From NCBI GenBank assembly GCA_041749015.1, contig JBGTCD010000015.1, positions 1 to 15,525 of the forward strand: a DNA stretch of 15,525 bases. Reading direction: 5' to 3'. The notes below the pieces were generated by a model. That model saw only the letters and a program-made list of their open reading frames with translations, ran no database searches and had not been told where the DNA came from. Shown here one piece after another: positions 7,413 through 14,810 of this stretch. Source of the DNA: JBGTCD01 sp041749015. GTDB taxonomy: Bacteria; Bacteroidota; Bacteroidia; Cytophagales; Cyclobacteriaceae. Position 1 is the first letter of the stretch, and the number at the start of each line of letters is the position of its first letter. Position numbers and translations under genes: made by a program.

Positions 7413-7829
7413 CTAATTGATGTAGAAGCATAACTCTACCACCTTCCCCTCCTCCTTAAAATTGACCTCATCAGAAAGGTGCTTCATCAAAAATATCCCC
7501 CTCCCTCCAGGCTTTTCGATATTTTCAGGAGCAGTGGGGTCAGGCAAAGAATTATAATCAAATCCTTCTCCCTGATCAGTGATGGTAAATCGAATCGAGT
7601 TTTCTTCCATGACCAGCTCAAGAGACACATTTTTATGTTTGTTGTTTTTATTACCATGCTTGATGGCATTATTGACCGACTCGGTGACGGCAATCATGAT
7701 ATTCCCGTAAATATCATCATCCAGCAAAAAGCGTTCCCTGGCATTATCAATGAAGCTTTCAATCATCCTGATGTTTTCTGCCAGTGACGGAATAGAGATA
7801 TGAATGGATCTCATAAAATTATTGGTCAT
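7413..7829 (-). CDS. Anti-sigma-factor-type serine kinase / HATPase (RsbW-like)
   Basis: 138 residues making up a single GHKL ATPase domain of the RsbW/SpoIIAB type. The N box is ESVNNAIKHGN (50-60, Asn54). The G1 box is TDQGEGFD (84-91, Asp85), and the G2 box is GGRGIFLMKHLSDE (108-121). No histidine phosphoacceptor, sensor or membrane part is present, so it is a stand-alone kinase or anti-sigma module. Relatives phosphorylate an STAS-domain antagonist or sequester a sigma factor. Neither partner is visible here, so the target is unknown. There are two candidate starts: the ATG at 7829 overlaps the upstream gene by 11 bases, while the ATG at 7814 (protein MRSIHIS) leaves a 4-base gap. Both are plausible. 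It lies between the DUF4175-type gene and ybeY in a tight run. Confidence 0.88.
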   Translation of the reverse strand: MTNNFMRSIHISIPSLAENIRMIESFIDNARERFLLDDDIYGNIMIAVTESVNNAIKHGNKNNKHKNVSLELVMEENSIRFTITDQGEGFDYNSLPDPTAPENIEKPGGRGIFLMKHLSDEVNFKEEGKVVELCFYIN

Positions 7830-10800
7830 TTAGTCTGTTAAAATACTCCTGTACCTCATTTCGATAATATGGAAATAGTCTTGGGGGCACAGTTTTCAGC
7901 AATTCTATCTCTTTTTCCTTTAAATTAAAATATTCTTCAAAAGCTTTTGGTAAAGCTTTGTCATAATCGGTAGCCGTTTCGCCCTTCCGCTGCTCATCCA
8001 TATCCCGTTCTCGCATGGAATTTTCAGCCTCAAGAAGCCTTGTTAAAATATTTCTTTGTCGTTCTATCAATTCATTAGTAATTCTTTTGTTGACCAGGTC
8101 AAGCTCAGTTTCCTCCATTAATTCCCCGACTCCATTGCCGAGCTGTTTTCCCTCTTCTCCATATTTTCCTTCCATCTCCTCAAGCATTTTTCTGATCCTT
8201 GCCTGCTCTGCTGCCAATTGGGCCAGCGCTTCTGATAGCTCCCTTCCAGTTTTTCCGCTTTTTTTAAGATCTTCAGTTTGCTCATTGAGCTTTTTTTGAA
8301 TTTCACTCATGTCCAAATCCCCATCTTCACCTTTGCCCATAGAGGCAGCCATGCTATCCTGCATTTGATCCAGTACATCATCCAGGAGCAAGGCCAGGTT
8401 ATTAATAGATGTCATGGTAAACTGTTGCTTGGCTACTGCCTGAAATTTATTACGCTCACGGATTTCATGCATGGTTTCTTCAATATACTGATTCATATTG
8501 CTGACCTCCCTGGTTACAAATGATTGGATCTGTAGCACACGGCCTGCAAGCGACAAAAGACTATCCTGAAGAATTTGTGCATCGTCACGGATTTTAAGCT
8601 GTTGCTGGGACAAGGTAACAAACCTGGGGTCGCTTTGTTGTACTTCCCTGAATTCATTCATCAATGATTCCTGGTCAAAAGAAAGCTTAATCAGGTTGTG
8701 CATGATGTACCGGAGATGATCGAGATTTTCCTGCATCTGATCCATTTGCATACCCCCCATCATGCCCTCCATCTTTTTTGCCATTTGTTTCATTTTGCCC
8801 AGGGCTCCTTCTTGAGCCTTTTGAGAACCTTTTGAATCGTTCTTTTCCAGCGCATCGCGACTTTGCTCCTGCTCCTCTTTTGTATCTTCAATATCATCAT
8901 CCATATCAGGCATCGACTGTGGAGATTTTAAATCCTGATTTTTCTTTTCTATTTCCTTTATTTCTTCTTTCAAAGATTCTGTTCCCTCTATTAAGGATTT
9001 CTGTTTTTCATTAAGGTCCTGTATATCAGGAGATTGTGTTTGCTTTTCTTTATTTTCAGAACGGGAGTCCTCCGAGGAGGATTCTTGATCAGAACCACTG
9101 TCACCATCATCTTTCTCAGCATTATCCTCAGGGTCATCGGCATCAGGTGTTTTAGAATCTTCAGAAGCCGCCTGCGTTTCTTCCAGTAGTTGTGCCTGCT
9201 CCGCAATCTGATCTTTCAATTCATCTAATGCAGCCTCAATTTTAAATTCAAGTTGCAGTCTTTTGAACAGTTCCATAGTCCGTTCCAGATCTCTTTCTAA
9301 GCGCTGCTCCTTTCTGCTAAGCTGCTCTAGCATCTTTCTGAATGTGTCGGAATCTTTATTTTCTTCCAGCAATTTTTCCAGCTCATCATAAAGCTCCCTG
9401 GTTTCATCGTCCAGAAGATCCTCCATTATTTCCTGAAGTTGCTGGGATTTCTCCTTCATGGGGTCGTTCTCCTTAGAAAATCGATCTCTTTTCTGATTCG
9501 TGGATTCATTCATTTCCTTGAGCTGATTGATGGCATCTTCCATCTGTTTGCGCTGTTCGATGAGCTCCATGATCCTTTTTTCATCCTGCCACTCCATATT
9601 TTTCTTCCCACGAAGCCGCTCTTCCAGAGCCTTTGCCTCCTCCCTGATCCTTGCTGCCTTATTTTTGGATTCCTCCAAATTTTCCTCAGTCTTTTTTATG
9701 CTTTCATCAATCTCCTTTTTTAAATCCTGCTTACCAGGTATTTTAAAGCGAAATTCAGGGGTGCGGGCAGACTTGCTGCCATTCACGGCATCATTATCCC
9801 ATACCTGAAGGTAGTACCGCAACACACTGCCTTCTTTTAAATCAAGGTCCGAGAGGGCCCATCTTTCGAAAATACTCTGACTGGTTTGCCCCTTACCTAC
9901 CTGTAGATTAAAGCGCTCATATTCTGAAATATTACCCTTTTCATCTTCTATAGAATACCGAACCTCAAGTTTTTGTATGCCGTGGTCGTCCCTGATGTTT
10001 CCTGCCAGGGCAATGTACTGGTAATACACGGTGTCGTGATAGGCCTCTACGGATATTTCAGGATGGGCATCTTTAATCACTTTGATAAAATATTGAATCC
10101 GCTCCTTATTCTTACTGTGTGGATTTTGAAGGCCTATCTGATAATTTTGTGTTTCGGATAAGATTTTTTCAAACCTAAATATTTGATTTTCAGTCCTTTC
10201 TGATTTAATGCCCTCATTTTCAAATATCAATTCCAACTCGTCGGTATCCCGGGTATTAAATAGCCACCCGGCCTTGGTGCCCTCAGGCACTTCCAGATTT
10301 CCGGAGTTGGATACATTCTCAGTTGATCTGCCGAGATAGGCTGGAAAATCGAGGCGGATTTCGAAATCCCGAATATTGGGCCTGTTCAATACCTCCAGAT
10401 GATAGGTGACAGACCGGAATCCTGCACCTTCAAAATAAAAGGTCCTGTCAGCCTGTACCTTTTTGAAATTATACTGAAAAGTACCGGAGGCTACCCCTGC
10501 CATTTTTATTTTTCTGCCCTGACTAACCAAATACACATTTTCAGGAATTGATGCCCCTGTAAGCGTTACCCCCACCTCAAAATCTTCGTTTCTAAATGCC
10601 TGAAGGCTATTATTCACCAAATTGAACTCAAAAGGGGCCGCTGGAATAAATTCTTTATGAAACTGGGTTAGTCTTTGGGATCCATCACTGAGCATTTCTG
10701 GCTTAAAAGCAAAGATCAGACCCCACAGCAGCAATACGGGCAGCAAATAGGTAAGATATTTTCTATTTTGCCTAAGATCGATGGCTGTTGAGAAGTCATA

Positions 10801-11211
10801 CTGCCTCAGAGCAGCACCTTTTTGCATGACGCCCGCCATCGCAAGTTCATTTTCCCTTGCCGATCGCTCCAACTGGAGCATATTGATCAGTCTGTCGCCT
10901 ACTTGAGGAAAGGCTTTGCCAATATTTTCTGCAGCGTCCAGTATTTTCATCCCGGATGCCTCGTTGACCATGTGCAAAACAGGCCTGAACACTAATTTCC
11001 AAAGGAAGTAGCCTGCACCACCTAATAATAGGAAGAAAAGTGCTCCCCTGGTCCAGGAGTTCATCCATAAATTGTATTCAAGAGCAAATGCTGCTAATAA
11101 ATACGTGAGAAGACCCGCCAGAAAAATAAGAATACCCCTCAAAGCGGCATTCCAATAAAACCGCTTTCTGTATGCCCTTACCTTTTTATGTATTTCTTCT
11201 TGTCTTCCCAT
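7819..11211 (-). CDS. DUF4175-type large membrane protein with long coiled coils
   Basis: 1130 residues from the ATG at 11211. Three membrane segments are visible at about residues 24-45, 54-74 and 153-169. With the basic N-terminus inside, an odd number of spans puts the rest, some 950 residues, in the periplasm. A beta-rich part runs to about 490. A highly charged coiled coil follows at about 497-690 (EEAKALEERL, RKEQRLERDLERT). Then comes an acidic, Ser-rich, disordered stretch at about 680-717 and a Met-rich segment at about 803-825 (KKMEGMMGGMQMDQMQ). More helices complete the C-terminus. The architecture matches the DUF4175 proteins of Bacteroidota, whose function is not established as far as I know. 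There are no catalytic motifs, and an envelope-spanning scaffold is an inference. The frame extends to a TTG at 11223, but the ATG has the better ribosome binding site. It overlaps or abuts the ATPase gene downstream. Confidence 0.85.
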   Translation of the reverse strand: MGRQEEIHKKVRAYRKRFYWNAALRGILIFLAGLLTYLLAAFALEYNLWMNSWTRGALFFLLLGGAGYFLWKLVFRPVLHMVNEASGMKILDAAENIGKAFPQVGDRLINMLQLERSARENELAMAGVMQKGAALRQYDFSTAIDLRQNRKYLTYLLPVLLLWGLIFAFKPEMLSDGSQRLTQFHKEFIPAAPFEFNLVNNSLQAFRNEDFEVGVTLTGASIPENVYLVSQGRKIKMAGVASGTFQYNFKKVQADRTFYFEGAGFRSVTYHLEVLNRPNIRDFEIRLDFPAYLGRSTENVSNSGNLEVPEGTKAGWLFNTRDTDELELIFENEGIKSERTENQIFRFEKILSETQNYQIGLQNPHSKNKERIQYFIKVIKDAHPEISVEAYHDTVYYQYIALAGNIRDDHGIQKLEVRYSIEDEKGNISEYERFNLQVGKGQTSQSIFERWALSDLDLKEGSVLRYYLQVWDNDAVNGSKSARTPEFRFKIPGKQDLKKEIDESIKKTEENLEESKNKAARIREEAKALEERLRGKKNMEWQDEKRIMELIEQRKQMEDAINQLKEMNESTNQKRDRFSKENDPMKEKSQQLQEIMEDLLDDETRELYDELEKLLEENKDSDTFRKMLEQLSRKEQRLERDLERTMELFKRLQLEFKIEAALDELKDQIAEQAQLLEETQAASEDSKTPDADDPEDNAEKDDGDSGSDQESSSEDSRSENKEKQTQSPDIQDLNEKQKSLIEGTESLKEEIKEIEKKNQDLKSPQSMPDMDDDIEDTKEEQEQSRDALEKNDSKGSQKAQEGALGKMKQMAKKMEGMMGGMQMDQMQENLDHLRYIMHNLIKLSFDQESLMNEFREVQQSDPRFVTLSQQQLKIRDDAQILQDSLLSLAGRVLQIQSFVTREVSNMNQYIEETMHEIRERNKFQAVAKQQFTMTSINNLALLLDDVLDQMQDSMAASMGKGEDGDLDMSEIQKKLNEQTEDLKKSGKTGRELSEALAQLAAEQARIRKMLEEMEGKYGEEGKQLGNGVGELMEETELDLVNKRITNELIERQRNILTRLLEAENSMRERDMDEQRKGETATDYDKALPKAFEEYFNLKEKEIELLKTVPPRLFPYYRNEVQEYFNRLNDQ

Positions 11212-11215
11212 ATTG

Positions 11216-11221
11216 CTCCTC
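11216..11221 (-). promoter_or_regulatory. Shine-Dalgarno GAGGAG deciding the start of the DUF4175-type gene
   Basis: The minus strand reads GAGGAG, then CAAT, then ATG (11211-11209). A strong Shine-Dalgarno is uncommon in Bacteroidota and among these neighbours. It selects the ATG at 11211 over the TTG at 11223, whose codons would overlap it. Confidence 0.65.
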
Positions 11222-11288
11222 AAGAGAACATCCTATTGTACGCAGTCTTTGGATGGTATGTTATTAAACGCAAACAAATGAAAATAAT

Positions 11289-12050
11289 TTATTCAAACTG
11301 CATGAAAACCGGACAATGATCAGAATGCTCGGCATTGTACAGGTGTTTTACATTTTTAATCCGGTCCTGGATGAGTTCTGATACCATATGGTAATCGATG
11401 CGCCATCCCAGATTCTTTCTTCTGGCTCCAAATCGGTAAGTCCACCAGGTATATTCACCCGGATCAGAATTTACCGCTCTGAATGCATCTACAAATCCGG
11501 AATCAATAAATTTAGAGACCCATTCCCGCTCTTCAGGCAAAAATCCAGAGCTATTTTTATTGGCTACAGGATTGTGAATGTCAATAGGTTTGTGGCAAAT
11601 ATTATAATCCCCACTGATAATAAGGTTGGGCCGCTCTTTTTTGACATCCTGGATGTAATGATAAAAATCATCAAGCCATCTCATTTTAAAACCCTGCCGG
11701 ATGTCGCCACTGGTTCCGGAGGGCATGTATACGCTCATCAATGAAAAATCATCAAAATCAAGGGTGACAACACGCCCTTCGTTATCATAATCTTCCATTC
11801 CGCACCCATAGCATATATCTTTTGGGGGAATTTTGGTAAATACAGCCACGCCGCTATATCCCTTTTTTACGGCAGGCATCCAAAAAATATCAAATCCCTG
11901 GTCCTTTATGGCCTCCAATTCTACCTGGTGTTCTTCGGCCTTTACTTCCTGAAGGCATATCATATCAGCCTGTGTGGATTTTAGCCATTCAGAAAATCCT
12001 TTTTTCATAGCGGCACGAATGCCGTTTACATTGTAGGTAATGATATTCAT
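11289..12050 (-). CDS. xth: Exodeoxyribonuclease III (AP endonuclease, Xth/ExoA family)
   Basis: 253 residues, a complete member of the EEP (exonuclease-endonuclease-phosphatase) fold. Relatives cleave DNA 5' to abasic sites and remove 3' blocking groups in base excision repair. Catalytic positions are visible in order: Asn7 (NVNGIR), Glu35 (LQEVK), Tyr108 (VYMPSG), Asp148 and Asn150 (GDYNICH), Asp219 (WRIDY), and Asp244/His245 (HSDHCP). The N-terminus MNIITYNVNGIRA fits the family start exactly. It lies 12 bases downstream of the small hypothetical gene and 77 bases upstream of the DUF4175-type start, so it is probably co-transcribed with the former. It could be named xth or exoA; the naming differs between genomes. 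Confidence 0.96.
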   Translation of the reverse strand: MNIITYNVNGIRAAMKKGFSEWLKSTQADMICLQEVKAEEHQVELEAIKDQGFDIFWMPAVKKGYSGVAVFTKIPPKDICYGCGMEDYDNEGRVVTLDFDDFSLMSVYMPSGTSGDIRQGFKMRWLDDFYHYIQDVKKERPNLIISGDYNICHKPIDIHNPVANKNSSGFLPEEREWVSKFIDSGFVDAFRAVNSDPGEYTWWTYRFGARRKNLGWRIDYHMVSELIQDRIKNVKHLYNAEHSDHCPVFMQFE

Positions 12051-12062
12051 ATGAAAGCTAAT

Positions 12063-12422
12063 TTAAAGCAGGAGCTTATACTCCTTTTCAAAATACTCCA
12101 AAACGTGCATTTTAAGCAATTTTTCCTGTTCCAATAAGTCAAAGCGAGGAAGTTTCTTTATCAATTTCCAGTGGGGCCATCCTTCTTCATCTAATCCTTC
12201 CAGCTCATAAAAACCAGACAAACTCAAAACTTTGCATATGGCAATATGCATCAGGTCCTGTTTCTCCTCTTTTGAAAATGATTTTCTGCCCTTTCCCAGC
12301 TCCTGAACTCCAATCAAAAATAACAGCCCGTTAAGATCTTTTGGCTTCTTGCCGGTCATGGCTCCTACAGTTTCCAACAGGGCACGCCATTTCCGATCCA
12401 GATCCAAGTCCTTTTTATACAT
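12063..12422 (-). CDS. Small hypothetical protein, unrecognised
   Basis: 119 residues, charged and probably all-helical, with no signal peptide or membrane segment, so cytosolic. I do not recognise a family. Notable features are a Lys-rich GKGRKSFSKEEKQD stretch at about 43-56 and a Trp-containing EEGWPHWKLIKKLPRFD at about 79-95. The C-terminal helix is EKLLKMHVLEYFEKEYKLLL. The pattern of a single compact helical domain next to exodeoxyribonuclease III suggests a genuine, probably lineage-specific gene. The ATG at 12422 is the first available start and gives 62 bp to the divergent comF gene. The stop lies 12 bases from the exodeoxyribonuclease start. A role in DNA repair would be guilt by association only. 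Confidence 0.75.
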   Translation of the reverse strand: MYKKDLDLDRKWRALLETVGAMTGKKPKDLNGLLFLIGVQELGKGRKSFSKEEKQDLMHIAICKVLSLSGFYELEGLDEEGWPHWKLIKKLPRFDLLEQEKLLKMHVLEYFEKEYKLLL

Positions 12423-12484
12423 ATATAGGTAGGGATTTCAAATATTTTGTAAATTAAACAAACCAAATAAAAAATCTATTCCAA
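12423..12484. promoter_or_regulatory. Divergent intergenic region between the hypothetical gene and comF
   Basis: This 62-bp AT-rich gap must carry the promoters for both the leftward block and comF. I see only imperfect matches to the Bacteroidota -7 element TAnnTTTG: plus-strand TATTTTG in the centre (one base short) and minus-strand AATATTTG. Positions of the two promoters are therefore not assigned. Confidence 0.4.
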
Positions 12485-13177
12485 ATGAAGCAATGGATTC
12501 GGGATTTTTTTTGTCTGATTTTTCCTCACTATTGTCTGGGATGCCAGGAATCGATGGTCAGTGGAGAGGAAATCCTATGCACCCGTTGCCTGGTGGAAAT
12601 ACCAAGAACCTATTATCATACTCATCCTGAGGATAATCCGATGCACAAAAAGTTTTGGGGGCGGATCAATCTTCGTTATGCATTCGCCTTTGTAAGGTAT
12701 CGTAAATCAGGAAAGGTCCAGACCATCCTGCACCAGTTGAAATATAACAGGCATCCGGAAATCAGCACTTTTTTTGGCAATATATACGGAAAAGAGCTTG
12801 CAGAATCCGTTGATTTGGGGCCTTTTGACCTGGTGGTGCCGGTGCCTCTTTATATTTCAAAAGAGCGGATCAGGGGCTATAACCAGTCCGATGGATTCGC
12901 CAAGGCCCTGGCCGCACATCTGGAGGCCGAATTCAACAATCGCTTATTAGTACGGAATCAGGCTTCCTCTACCCAGACGCGGAAATCCCGATCAAAAAGA
13001 TGGAAAAATGTATCAGAGATTTTTTCAGTAAAATACCCTAAGGCAATTGAAAACAAAAATATTCTATTGGTTGATGATGTGGTAACGACCGGAGCCACTT
13101 TGGAAGCATGTGCTCAAAGGATTATGGATTGCCATCCGGCATCGTTAAGCGTCTGTACCATAGCAGTGGCTGAATAA
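12485..13177 (+). CDS. comF: ComF-family phosphoribosyltransferase-like protein
   Basis: 230 residues. An N-terminal zinc-finger with two CxxC pairs (Cys17/Cys20 and Cys32/Cys35) is followed by a type I phosphoribosyltransferase fold. The PRPP-binding loop ILLVDDVVTTGATLEAC lies at about 193-209, with the two Asp residues and the TTG turn intact. The family includes ComFC/GntX, linked to uptake of transforming DNA in naturally competent bacteria; in others the role is less clear. The protein is cytosolic and has no signal peptide. The ATG at 12485 fits the family, whose members start shortly before the first cysteine pair. No other competence gene is in the window. The gene ends convergent with gldJ and shares a terminator with it. 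Confidence 0.93.
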   Translation: MKQWIRDFFCLIFPHYCLGCQESMVSGEEILCTRCLVEIPRTYYHTHPEDNPMHKKFWGRINLRYAFAFVRYRKSGKVQTILHQLKYNRHPEISTFFGNIYGKELAESVDLGPFDLVVPVPLYISKERIRGYNQSDGFAKALAAHLEAEFNNRLLVRNQASSTQTRKSRSKRWKNVSEIFSVKYPKAIENKNILLVDDVVTTGATLEACAQRIMDCHPASLSVCTIAVAE

Positions 13178-13191
13178 AATTTGACCATAAA

Positions 13192-13221
13192 AAAAGGCCG
13201 ACTCCAATGGGTCAGCCTTTT
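13192..13221. terminator. Bidirectional intrinsic terminator between comF and gldJ
   Basis: AAAAGGCCGACTC and GGGTCAGCCTTTT pair with one C-A mismatch and one G-U wobble around a CAAT loop. On the minus strand the hairpin is followed by seven T residues (the A run 13189-13195). On the plus strand it is followed by TTTTC. It lies between the converging stops at 13175-13177 and 13242, where a shared terminator is expected. Confidence 0.88.
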
Positions 13222-13241
13222 CAATAATGTTGTTTTATATC

Positions 13242-14468
13242 TTAATAATTAGAGCCTGCTCTGATCATAGCACAACGGAAACCGATAGTAGCTGTGGCAG
13301 AATCCTCATCAAGGTATCTTCTGGTACCGGGAGACATCCAATAGGCGACATCTTTCCAGGAACCCCCTTTATAAACCCTTGATTTGTCATTGATCAGGGA
13401 AGTAAAGTTAGAGGTATTCCCATCACGATAACTGTTATAATTGTCCTGTGGATCCTGATAACCGTCTCTTCTCATAGGGTTTAAGTCGTCCACATCCTGA
13501 AACGACATGGGGCGATAAACATCCAGAACCCACTCATTGACGTTTCCTGCCATACAATAAAGACCGAAATCATTAGGTGGGAATTCATAAATATATGAGG
13601 TGATCAACGCTCCGTCATTTAGCTTACCGGCGATACCGGCATAGTCACCACGACCTCTTTTGAAGTTGGCAAGAAACATTCCCATTTCTTTTCCATAAGG
13701 ATTCCTTAGGGCATGACCATCCCATGGGTAAAGCCTCTGGTGCGTTTGATTTTCATCCAGCCATTGGGTACCAATCAATGCTTGAGCTGCATATTCCCAC
13801 TCAGCCTCGGAAGGCAATCTATAATCAGGAAGAACAACTCCGGATTCCAATGGAATACGACCATCAGATTCGGCATATTCTCCTCCTGAAAGTTCAGCCA
13901 GATTTTGATTTACAGCAAGGGTCCTCCAGCGGGCATAAGCCTCAGCTTGTTTCCAGCTTACCCCTACTACAGGATAATATCTGAAACCAGGATATCTTAA
14001 ATAGTGATCTACGTAAGGATCATTGTAGGCAAGCCGGCTCCTCCATACTGTAGTGTCAGGCAAGGCAGCAAGATAAACTTCCCTTGAAGAATCAGATACA
14101 TTTAGGTGGTGCAGGTATTCCAACCAGTGGATATTGGCAATTTCAGTTTCATCCATATAAAATGAAGCTACCGAAACGGTGCGCTCCAAATTATCTCTGC
14201 GTGTAAGCACATCTTCCTCGAAAGAGCCCATTACAGCGCGACCTCCCTCAATGAAAACCAAATTAGGACCTTCAGGCTGGCCACGGTATTCCTTTACTTC
14301 AAAGCCATTCCGGTCCTCATCATTATAAGCAAGTCCGGTGGTGGTACTAAATGCTCCTGGATGCACACTTGTGGGAGCACCGCCACCCTTCAAAAAACAT
14401 GATGACAGCAGAAAACCTCCTGCTACCAAAAATAAAGCTCCTTTTAAAACCTTCAACATGTTGTTCAT
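13242..14468 (-). CDS. gldJ: GldJ-like gliding-motility / type IX secretion lipoprotein (SUMF1 domain)
   Basis: 408 residues. A signal peptide ends in the lipobox LLSSC with Cys24 as anchor, so this is an outer-membrane lipoprotein facing the periplasm. A SUMF1/FGE-sulfatase-like domain fills about residues 69-402, from NLVFIEGGRAVMGSFEED through SFYMDETEIANIHWLEYL and YYPVVGVSWKQAEAYARW to GGSW and the final IGFRCA. GldJ is a helix-track and T9SS-associated lipoprotein needed for gliding and secretion in Flavobacterium. The segment PDTTVWRSRLAYND and the following region match GldJ better than the related GldK. It is shorter than the roughly 560-residue Flavobacterium protein. No other gld or por gene is nearby. 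GldK or another SUMF1 lipoprotein is the main alternative. Two ATGs are possible (14468, 14459); both keep the signal peptide. Confidence 0.82.
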   Translation of the reverse strand: MNNMLKVLKGALFLVAGGFLLSSCFLKGGGAPTSVHPGAFSTTTGLAYNDEDRNGFEVKEYRGQPEGPNLVFIEGGRAVMGSFEEDVLTRRDNLERTVSVASFYMDETEIANIHWLEYLHHLNVSDSSREVYLAALPDTTVWRSRLAYNDPYVDHYLRYPGFRYYPVVGVSWKQAEAYARWRTLAVNQNLAELSGGEYAESDGRIPLESGVVLPDYRLPSEAEWEYAAQALIGTQWLDENQTHQRLYPWDGHALRNPYGKEMGMFLANFKRGRGDYAGIAGKLNDGALITSYIYEFPPNDFGLYCMAGNVNEWVLDVYRPMSFQDVDDLNPMRRDGYQDPQDNYNSYRDGNTSNFTSLINDKSRVYKGGSWKDVAYWMSPGTRRYLDEDSATATIGFRCAMIRAGSNY

Positions 14469-14810
14469 GATACAATAAATTTAAAAAAATAGGCCTTAAA
14501 ACTCTCGATCAAGGCTACTGCTAAAGTTTGCAGCCTACAAATTAGTATTAATCTGAAAAATTCTCCTAATTTTTTCCAATAATTTACACAAACGCCGGTG
14601 AACCGTATCCTAAAGCGATGAGTAACACGAGTGTTTATGCTGGAATTAAAAACTTCTCAACATGCAAATTATTGTATTTTAAAGTAATTTTCAAAGCATT
14701 AAACCAATTAACCTAATAACCCTTTACCTGCGCCGGAAATCCGTTAATAATATTTTAAGCAAAATTTTCGGAGGCATATCCTTAAATTTGAACTTTAAAT
14801 TTAGCGTAAA
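14469..14810. other. Divergent intergenic region between gldJ and the histidine kinase
   Basis: 342 bp without a supported gene, AT-rich, and probably holding the 5' regions of both flanking genes. Visible structures are an A/T-only hairpin (AAAAATT-CTCCT-AATTTTT, 14556-14574) and a short dyad AACAC-GA-GTGTT (14624-14635). Neither resembles a known riboswitch. A good -7 element for the plus-strand gene is listed separately. I found no convincing minus-strand TAnnTTTG for gldJ. Confidence 0.5.
14783..14790 (+). promoter_or_regulatory. Candidate -7 promoter element of the histidine kinase gene
   Basis: TAAATTTG exactly fits the Bacteroidota -7 consensus TAnnTTTG. It would put the transcript start about 14 bases before the GTG at 14811. 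The upstream -33 TTTG partner is not clear, so this is a partial match. Confidence 0.4.

Noticed and set aside
8015..9808. Several long plus-strand open frames opposite the DUF4175-type gene
   Set aside because: They arise from the Glu/Lys-rich coiled-coil codons read on the opposite strand, giving Ser/Leu/Phe-rich peptides with no domain features.
14556..14574. A/T-only hairpin upstream of gldJ as a terminator or riboswitch
   Set aside because: The seven-pair all-A/T stem is too weak, and no gene ends here on either strand.
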